A DNA stretch of 64,000 bases from an uncultured Pseudohongiella sp. Lineage in GTDB: Bacteria > Pseudomonadota > Gammaproteobacteria > Pseudomonadales > Pseudohongiellaceae. Position 1 is the first letter of the stretch. Each line of letters starts with the position of its first letter. The DNA is taken from the NCBI GenBank assembly GCA_902597095.1, contig CACJWK010000003.1, positions 1 to 64,000 on the forward strand, read 5' to 3'. Below the pieces are notes generated by a model. The model saw only the letters and a program-made list of their open reading frames with translations, was not told the DNA's origin and searched no databases. A program made the translations under genes and the position numbers. This document shows positions 57,949 to 64,000 of the stretch, in pieces.

Positions 57949-58701
57949 TTACTTGACAGGCATGGGCAACAGCAATTCCGTGCCAATCGCCCGCTGAACA
58001 TCGAAGGCTTTCAGCGTAATAGCCACGAAGTTGTAGTAGCCAATCAAACCGACGATGTCCATCAGACCCTCGCTTCCGAACTGCTCAATGGCCTGCGCGT
58101 ACGTGTCAGGACTGACCTTTTCCTCACTCACCAGTTCCCGGGTGAACTCAATGAGCAGTCTTTCCGTCGGCCCCAGCCCGGCGATGGCATGCAGCCCCGC
58201 AAGATCCCGCCGGTATTTGATAAGCTCGATGATTTCCTGCTCAAGACCGGCGGCCTGCGCAAGCGGCTCATGAGCAGACCACTCATACTGATGATCAATT
58301 TCACGTGCAGTGGATAGAATAATCAGCTCGGTCAATCGCTGATCCTTCGTCGTCCCGTATCTCACACGCTGGCGAACGTCGAATATGGCTTCTGCCAGCA
58401 CCGGGCTGTGCAACCACATGGCGACCGGCCCTCTCGGTCCATTTTCATAGCCGGTACCCGGACGCACATAGGTGTCATAGGCCTGCTGGCCAGCGGCATC
58501 AAGCGCGTCCCGACTCACCTGGGGCAACCTTGCCATGGTTTCCGGAAGTATGTCATCCGGCACGCGATCAGCCGTTTGCAACCCCTGAGGCAGATAGTTC
58601 TCTGGCTGCGCTGAAAGCCACGATGAGGCTGCCAGCGCAGAGAAGCAAAAACCTGTAAGCAATCGTTTAACGACAAGTGGAACGACAGAATAGTGACGCA
58701 T
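57949..58701 (-). CDS. Exported carboxymuconolactone decarboxylase-like protein
   Basis: A 250-residue protein with an N-terminal signal peptide (MRHYSVVPLVVKRLLTGFCF, cleavage near LSAQ) followed by the AhpD/CMD fold (AREIDHQYEWSAHEPLAQAAGL, FTRELVSEEKVSPDTYAQ). The typical AhpD CxxC pair is absent, so redox activity is unlikely; a role as a decarboxylase-like or binding protein is possible. AGAGGATCT supports ATG 58701. The open frame continues in phase to 59040 (next entry). Confidence 0.8.
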   Translation of the reverse strand: MRHYSVVPLVVKRLLTGFCFSALAASSWLSAQPENYLPQGLQTADRVPDDILPETMARLPQVSRDALDAAGQQAYDTYVRPGTGYENGPRGPVAMWLHSPVLAEAIFDVRQRVRYGTTKDQRLTELIILSTAREIDHQYEWSAHEPLAQAAGLEQEIIELIKYRRDLAGLHAIAGLGPTERLLIEFTRELVSEEKVSPDTYAQAIEQFGSEGLMDIVGLIGYYNFVAITLKAFDVQRAIGTELLLPMPVK

Positions 58702-59040
58702 GGATAGATCCTCTTTGGCTTGAATGACCGACAATAGCAAATCGGCGGCCCTGCTTTGGCAATCCCCTCGAATTTGCTTATTACGGGCAGCCTGCCTAGC
58801 CTGTCTCAGGTGTAAGATTCGCGGTTGCAGCGGCTGGAAATGCCCACCGGTCAATACGTTCCACTTTGCCATCACAGCACATAATGACGGGGAAGTAGCC
58901 ACAGCGAGATTCAACTCCTGGTTCCTTACCTGAGTTCGTTCAATGTCCCTAAAACTTTCGTCCTGTCTCTTCAATCTCATTTCCATTGCAAGAAATACAA
59001 GCGTCACAATCAATCCTAATGCACCAATTACCTCACCCAT
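58702..59040 (-). pseudogene. Fragment of a small membrane protein fused in frame upstream of the CMD gene
   Basis: In phase with the CMD gene but separate from it, this stretch begins MGEVIGALGLIVTLVFLAME, matching the start of the common one-TM 'IGAIGVIASLIFVALQVRQ' type family, then changes to a Gln/Arg-rich non-conserved sequence. It looks like the remnant of a degraded gene. The CMD gene's own ribosome-binding site makes readthrough unimportant. Low certainty. Confidence 0.35.
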
Positions 59041-59296
59041 CTAACCTAGTTCTCTGATAGTCATTTTGTCCTCCCAAAACCCATATTCAAAAACAGATTG
59101 AATATAATACCGGAACTCAAGGCCCATAATTGGGGTGTGCAACCAACAAAAACGACCAAAAATAGTGCACTAAGACACATCTATGGCCCTCCGAAAAAGC
59201 TAATGTCCGAATTCTAGCGCCCGCCCCTTTTGTGTTGAAAAACGTATTGGTAAGATCAAGAATCCTTGGAGGGCTCAGGATGAAGGGAGGACAAGG

Positions 59297-61459
59297 ATGA
59301 AATCAATGTTTACCACCTTTAAGAAAAGCAACGTAGCAAAAGTAGGCTCTGCTTACGTTGTTGTAGCCTGGATCGTACTTCAATTAATAGAAGTTGTTCT
59401 TCCTACCTTTGAGGCGCCAACCTGGATTGGTCAAACTATCATCTTCGTCTTAGTGCTGGGCTTTCCTATCACCTTGATACTAGCTTGGGCTTCTCAACCG
59501 AAATTAGAACTTGAGGTGAATGGCAATGCACCACAGGGAAGTTCCCAGGTAAATGGTTTATTAGTAAGAAGGTTAATCTTATTCGGCGGCCCAAGTGCGG
59601 CGGTAGCTGGATTGCTCACGTTTGTATTATTTCCGCCCAACCTTGAGCGCGAGACAGAGGTAAGTGGAAACCTTCCTAATGCTTCACTGACGCTCTCCAC
59701 AGACCCATATAACCCTCAGACACGACCTGTACGCTCGTCGTTGCTCCTTGGTCAAACGCGTTCCAGGGCTATTGGCCTTCGATCCGAACTGGCTCTGTCT
59801 GATGATGGCAGTCGTCTTGTTTTCAATTCATATGGGGAAACCGGCGGGATCAATATGAATCTTCTGGAACTTGATTCTTTGACACCAGTGATCGTCCAAG
59901 ACGTAAAGTTGTCTTACGATGTTGGATACTGCAATTGTGGAGGCCCCTCTTTTTCTCCTGATGGTGAATGGATTTTATATGTTGAAGATAGTTACCTTAA
60001 ACGTGTCAGAGCGGAAGGGAGCACGCCTCAACAGATTTCCGAAAATCAAAGCACATTCGGAGCTCATTGGACAGAAGATGGCGAAATCATCTACACAGAT
60101 TTTTTAGATGGAAAGCTTTATTCAATGTCTGCCGCCGGAAGATCCTCACAATTTTTAGAGGGGCAATTAGATTCCGGATTGACCCATAGCTTTCCTTTTC
60201 CAATCGATGACACAGGCTCGTTACTGTACACCGCTCATCCACCTGAAAGCGTCAGCCTCGGAAACACATACTTACTGAACAGTAACGACAACAGTTCATC
60301 TTTGCTAATTGAAGATTCGTTTAATGCCAGATATGCACCATCCGGACATGTTGTCTTTGTAAGAGATGGGTCAATTTGGGCTGTGCCGTTTGATAAAGAG
60401 TCTTTAATCGTGACTGGCGAGGAAGTTCCTGTAATCTCCGGCATTGAAACATGGGCAGATAGAGGAGTCTCTAACTTCGACTTTTCCAACTACGGACGGC
60501 TCGTGTATCTGCCTGGTGAAGAAGTAAACGCTACTGGAAGGGTTCTAGAGTCTGACTTAGTGTGGCTGAATCGAGATGGTACAAGGGAATCTATTGATGT
60601 TCTGCAACAGCCATTCAGTTGGCCTCAAATTTCACCGAATGGTGAATATCTAGCACTTACAATACATGACTCAGATCGTGGTAATTCAGATATTTGGGTA
60701 TATGATTTTGCTCTTAAGACTCTCGGTAAAAGAACATTCAGTGGTAATGCGTCACGTGGAATTTGGAATCGTGACAGCAGCAGGATTTTCTTTAGGACCG
60801 CAAGCTCAGCTGGTGTTGCTAATGGTATTTGGTCAGTTGCGACTAACGGTGCTGGCGCACCCGAAATTGTCGTTCCGGATGGCTTCGTACCACTTTCTTT
60901 TTCCGTAGACAACACCACGCTAATTTATGGGAAAGGGCTTGGTACGAATCGGAATATTTATAGCATGCAGCTTGGTAGTGAACCGCCCTCTGAGCCTCTG
61001 CTACAAGATTCGACTAATATTTCAAACGCTCAAATTTCACCTGATGGAAATTGGATATCCTACGTCAGTCTCGAGACAGGCACAAATCAGGTATATGTTC
61101 GGCCCTATCCGAAGATAGAACTCGGTAAATGGCAAGTAAGCTTAGACGGCGGCAGGGAACCGACTTGGAGCTCTGACAACAAGTTTCTATATTTCGTTTT
61201 CGGTGATGATTTGTTCGAAGTTGCCAACCTAAGTCGTGACAGTGAAGAGTTTTCAGCTGGTCTTCCTCAAATAGTTGGTGATCTATCGGGCAAACAAGGT
61301 AACCTTCAGAGGAACTATGATGTCCACCCTACCGAAGGAAAGGTCCTCTTCATGCAAACACCTGAGAGGGGTGATGTATTAAATACAGAGATTACCTCTT
61401 TAGTAATGGTCGAAAACTGGTTCGAGGAGTTAAGGAGGCTTGCCCCCTCCAACCAATAG
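59297..61459 (+). CDS. Membrane-anchored TolB-like beta-propeller (PD40) protein
   Basis: A 720-residue protein. The N-terminus is the two-helix membrane module (NVAKVGSAYVVVAWIVLQLI and FVLVLGFPITLILAWAS) that in marine gammaproteobacteria heads many adenylate-cyclase/TPR or TolB-type proteins, followed by a third helix (about 93-112) and a periplasmic propeller with PD40-like blades (SELALSDDGSRLVFNSYG, PSFSPDGEWILYV, PQISPNGEYLALTIHD, AQISPDGNWISYVS). AGGGAGGACAAGG precedes ATG 59297. The DNA is noticeably richer in A+T than the left 58 kb. A damaged paralogue follows. Function unknown. Confidence 0.85.
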   Translation: MKSMFTTFKKSNVAKVGSAYVVVAWIVLQLIEVVLPTFEAPTWIGQTIIFVLVLGFPITLILAWASQPKLELEVNGNAPQGSSQVNGLLVRRLILFGGPSAAVAGLLTFVLFPPNLERETEVSGNLPNASLTLSTDPYNPQTRPVRSSLLLGQTRSRAIGLRSELALSDDGSRLVFNSYGETGGINMNLLELDSLTPVIVQDVKLSYDVGYCNCGGPSFSPDGEWILYVEDSYLKRVRAEGSTPQQISENQSTFGAHWTEDGEIIYTDFLDGKLYSMSAAGRSSQFLEGQLDSGLTHSFPFPIDDTGSLLYTAHPPESVSLGNTYLLNSNDNSSSLLIEDSFNARYAPSGHVVFVRDGSIWAVPFDKESLIVTGEEVPVISGIETWADRGVSNFDFSNYGRLVYLPGEEVNATGRVLESDLVWLNRDGTRESIDVLQQPFSWPQISPNGEYLALTIHDSDRGNSDIWVYDFALKTLGKRTFSGNASRGIWNRDSSRIFFRTASSAGVANGIWSVATNGAGAPEIVVPDGFVPLSFSVDNTTLIYGKGLGTNRNIYSMQLGSEPPSEPLLQDSTNISNAQISPDGNWISYVSLETGTNQVYVRPYPKIELGKWQVSLDGGREPTWSSDNKFLYFVFGDDLFEVANLSRDSEEFSAGLPQIVGDLSGKQGNLQRNYDVHPTEGKVLFMQTPERGDVLNTEITSLVMVENWFEELRRLAPSNQ

Positions 61460-61551
61460 ATTGGCGTAAATTTGGATGATGTATACGAGTAGCTCAGTAT
61501 TTCATGATTCAGCACATTTGGATTTAAGGTTTGTGAAATCTTGGAGAAAAA

Positions 61552-62240
61552 ATGCCTAGCCAGTGGGAAAGGTTCAAGAAAGGCAACATCGCAAAAATAG
61601 TGATTGGCTACAGCTTGGTAGTCTGGGTGCTTATCCAATTGATCGAGGCAGTCCTGCCCACTTTTGAAACATCTCTCTGGGTTGCTCAAAAATGCTAACT
61701 TTTTGCTGATTTTAGGTTTCCCTATCGCATTACTTGTTGGGTGGGCTTACGAAAAACTGCCTTCCCAATCTACTAATACTGACGGCGTAAAATCAATTCC
61801 TCAGCCAGCGCACTCAACTCCGAAGAAAACTTTAGTCGCGGTCGGGGTCGGGTCATGCGCAGTGATTGGTCTTTTTGGCTTCTACATGATGCCATTTATT
61901 TTTGATCAGGGAGCATTTGAAGGTAGCTCCATCGACGGTTCTGAAACTCTATTGACCGCCGGGAATTCAGGTGATTTGACTTATAGAAATTACAGAGGAT
62001 ACCGCGCATCCGTGTTATTGGGAGCAACTGGATTACGAGTTCTCGCGCCCTACTTTGAGGAATCCAGCAACCATCCCAGCATGGGTGTATTCAGCCAGCG
62101 AAGATAGATTTTTAATCCTCGAGCAACCTGGTGTTGGGACAAGTACGGAAGATGACGTTCTTCAAGGTCAAACAAACTTAGTAGTAATCGACAACTGGTA
62201 TCCTGAAGTTCAAAGCTTGGCGCCGGCAGCTATCCAATGA
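61552..62240 (+). pseudogene. Decayed paralogue of the 59297-61459 TolB-like gene
   Basis: Frame 1 from ATG 61552 (GGAGAAAAA box) reads MPSQWERFKKGNIAKIVIGY and matches the paralogue N-terminus, then hits a stop after WVAQKC. Homology continues in another frame (LILGFPIALLVGWAYEKLP, YRGYRASVLLGATGLR) from about 61690, and after a further frame change near 62055 only the C-terminal tail (TNLVVIDNWYPEVQSLAP) is left, equivalent to the paralogue's SLVMVENWFEELRRLAP. About 500 central residues are missing, so the gene is a multiply broken remnant. Confidence 0.85.
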
Positions 62241-62446
62241 GCCCGCATGATCAAAATTGAGCTTTGCACCTCTGCCGAGTCCGTTTCGATAGTGCATTAC
62301 ACTGGGTGCATGTCACGCGCCCACCGAGGGTTTTGTAGTTAGTCATCGGTTTTGTCCTTCTAAAGGATCCCACCAGTCGGTCCTCAACATTACAATAAAA
62401 AGATGGTCCTATACTCGCCTTGAGTTTTCACAACTCCCTTAAACCA

Positions 62447-63184
62447 TCATTGATTCTCTTTTTGCAATCGTTCAAGTGCTGCTGCAGCATTTTTATCACC
62501 GCGCTGCGCAGCTTTGCGATACCAACAAAGAGCGGTTGATATATCCTTTGAAACTCCTCTACCTTGTTCATACATCCCTGCTAGCCTGAATTGTGGTATC
62601 GCATCACCGCTTTTCGCAGCCAAGGTCCACCACTTAACAGCTAGTTGATCACTCTGCTGAACTCCAATACCTTCAAAATAAACGTTACCCAAATTGTGTT
62701 GCGCGAGTGTATGCCCTTTTTCAGCCGCCGCACGGTACCACTGCATCCCTGCAGATTCGTCTTGAGTTCGCCCAAGTCCTTCAGCGTAAGCTGTACCTAA
62801 CAGGAACATCGCCTCAGCGTTTCCCTCATGAGCAAATGCTTCAATTTCATCTGCAACAGAATTTGCAAGTTTTTGTGCTTTATCTTGGTCCTCAGGGAAA
62901 GTCATACGACCTGATATATAGACCCGTGCTAGCCACATAACAGACAAACTATCGCCCTCGGTAACAGACTGTTCCAACAAATCTCTTGCCAAGACGTGAT
63001 CAACCTGTCCGTTCTCGCCTGTGTACCAGCGAATCGATTCCGCCAATAAAACGTCATAAGCGGTCGGCGGAACTGAGCATGACAATAGGAGGCATAAATT
63101 AAAAGCAATGGCTTCGCGGAGCATTGGGAGGGATTTGGTTTTCTTAACAGAAGCCCTGGGATTTTGAGTGATGATAGTTGACAT
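62447..63184 (-). CDS. Sel1-repeat lipoprotein
   Basis: A protein of about 245 residues with tandem Sel1-like repeats from about residue 110 (AMFLLGTAYAEGLGRTQDE; AQHNLGNVYFEGIGVQQSD; PQFRLAGMYEQGRGVSKD). An N-terminal hydrophobic segment ends in a lipobox-like LLLSC. GTG 63202, ATG 63184 or ATG 63124 could start it. Sel1 proteins are interaction scaffolds. Lies in the AT-rich end region. Confidence 0.8.
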   Translation of the reverse strand: MSTIITQNPRASVKKTKSLPMLREAIAFNLCLLLSCSVPPTAYDVLLAESIRWYTGENGQVDHVLARDLLEQSVTEGDSLSVMWLARVYISGRMTFPEDQDKAQKLANSVADEIEAFAHEGNAEAMFLLGTAYAEGLGRTQDESAGMQWYRAAAEKGHTLAQHNLGNVYFEGIGVQQSDQLAVKWWTLAAKSGDAIPQFRLAGMYEQGRGVSKDISTALCWYRKAAQRGDKNAAAALERLQKENQ

Positions 63185-63427
63185 GGCAGAACCTTCCGTC
63201 ACTTTTTTGCTGCCGTATTCTCTGGCTTACAGCGGTGATCGGACCATCTAAAACAACTAGACTGTAGCACAGAATGTAGCACAATCAGGTTAGCGAACAA
63301 ACACTCTCAACACTTCTTCCCAGACTTGCTTGAGCCGATTTTGAAAAAAAGTGAATTTAATGGCGGAACGAACACGACATGACTGACGACACTAAATCAG
63401 ACAAGGAAATTCAAAAGTGGGTTTTAA

Positions 63428-63484
63428 AAAAAGAAAAAGCCGCCTCACCCAATACCGATACAAGGTAACTACAAGATGAGGCGG
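63428..63484 (-). terminator. Hairpin with minus-strand T-run
   Basis: CCGCCTCA (63440-63447) pairs with TGAGGCGG (63477-63484), loop about 29 nt. On the minus strand the right-hand arm is followed by CTTTTTCTTTTTTT (complement of 63426-63439). It may end a transcript coming from the partial gene at the right edge. Confidence 0.5.
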
Positions 63485-63683
63485 GACCTTGATTACAAAG
63501 TCGCTAGTGTAACGGTGTGGGCTAGCATTTAGATTTACTAGAGTGAATTTTTAAGAAAAAAGGAAAAATAGAAATGTTGCTTGGTGAGACAAAAACAGCT
63601 GTTCAGCAATGGAAGTATTTTGGCTGGAAATTGATCATTTTAAGCTCCCTTTAGCGTTGACGCAGCAAGTAGGAATAAATCAC

Positions 63684-63717
63684 GCGGGAGCACTATAGTG
63701 CCCGCCTTTAGTTTTTA
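63684..63717 (+). terminator. Terminator-like hairpin
   Basis: GCGGGAGCAC-TATA-GTGCCCGC folds with one bulge, followed by CTTTAGTTTTT. It has no clear upstream gene within 200 nt, which hints at a short non-coding transcript or a now-missing gene. Confidence 0.5.
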
Positions 63718-63838
63718 ACAATTATCAATCTCTCGCAGTTAATCGGAATCGCATAATTCGCGTTAACACAATTCTCAAGAAGCAGAGCTTTTTAATTGAT
63801 ATTTGGCAGTTAATTTAGAAAGAGGAGACTACTAAATT

Positions 63839-64000
63839 CTAATCAGGCAAGAAGTCTCGATAGCTGGCGTTTTCATAATCTGACTTTAGACCTGCTTCGT
63901 CCCAGGGACATTCCTCACCAGGGCAAATCACACGGCCCTCTACCATATATTCGAGGGTGTTTTCATCGAATGTACCCCATCTGATAGGCCCCAAAAGGAT
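63839..64000 (-). CDS. C-terminal fragment of an unknown protein (runs off the right edge)
   Basis: The minus-strand frame is open from the window edge to a stop at 63839 (TAG). The 53 visible residues include WGTFDENTLEYMVEGRVICP and EECPWDEAGL, an acidic sequence with two closely placed cysteines, ending SYRDFLPD. No family recognised; the start lies outside the window. Confidence 0.6.
   Translation of the reverse strand: MLLGPIRWGTFDENTLEYMVEGRVICPGEECPWDEAGLKSDYENASYRDFLPD

Larger units (their letters stand above)
63203..63838. other. AT-rich 640-nt stretch with hairpins and no convincing gene
   Basis: Contains a possible 29-aa ORF (63379-63468, MTDDTKSDKEIQKWVLKKEK), with no good ribosome-binding site, and two hairpins described separately. 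It looks like non-coding accessory DNA. Confidence 0.4.

Noticed and set aside
63379-63468. 29-aa plus-strand frame with Lys-rich sequence
   Set aside because: No ribosome-binding site and overlaps a hairpin; kept only as a note in the intergenic entry.

Overview
The window is chromosomal DNA of a gammaproteobacterium, most likely a marine, aerobic, carboxylate- and amino-acid-using heterotroph close to the Pseudomonadales/Cellvibrionales. This is inferred from gene order: an lptA-lptB-rpoN-ptsN-rapZ-npr block at the left, and a block from sfsA to acs (18.9-33.8 kb) that follows, from memory, the Pseudomonas aeruginosa order aminotransferase-dksA-gluQ-cbrA-cbrB-crcZ-pcnB-panB-panC-acs. No rRNA, tRNA, insertion sequence or CRISPR array was seen. 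Genes are densely packed, with many 1-4 nt overlaps.

Layout. 0-4.6 kb: LPS transport, sigma-54 and nitrogen-PTS genes (hpf is missing between rpoN and ptsN). 4.7-8.8 kb: mgtE, darP and a two-subunit sodium:solute symporter. 8.8-16.8 kb: alanine/sodium symporter, Mrp/ApbC, a membrane pyrophosphatase, a coiled-coil lipoprotein and unknown genes. 16.9-18.9 kb: a small DksA-like zinc-finger protein, a cystathionine-gamma-synthase-family enzyme and a coupled Rieske protein. 18.9-33.8 kb: the Pseudomonas-like block. 34-40.6 kb: DUF58-transglutaminase-MoxR-TPR operon. 40.7-52.2 kb: drug-efflux MFS, selA, 2-hydroxyacid dehydrogenase, PPDK, lactate permease, selB. 52.4-57.9 kb: CYP153 P450 with its ferredoxin, PiT phosphate transporter, MFS, AmiD amidase. 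58-64 kb: a visibly more AT-rich accessory end with a carboxymuconolactone-decarboxylase-like protein, a TolB-propeller membrane protein, a decayed paralogue of it, a Sel1 lipoprotein and long non-coding stretches.

The most interesting system is the carbon-catabolite-control locus at 22.7-27.8 kb: a small two-TM protein, a transporter-fused histidine kinase (CbrA-like), a sigma-54 activator (CbrB-like), and behind it an approximately 270-nt non-coding stretch with a GG-N10-GC sigma-54 promoter, an upstream inverted TGTTAC/GTAACA site, five clusters of AANAANAA (Hfq/Crc 'CA') motifs and a terminal GC hairpin. This is a CrcZ-type decoy RNA at the same place as in Pseudomonas, but with different flanks. 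The same window has matching CA motifs (AACAATAAAAA) just upstream of the start of the alanine symporter and of the lactate permease, so regulator and probable targets can be read together. rpoN, which the locus requires, is also in the window.
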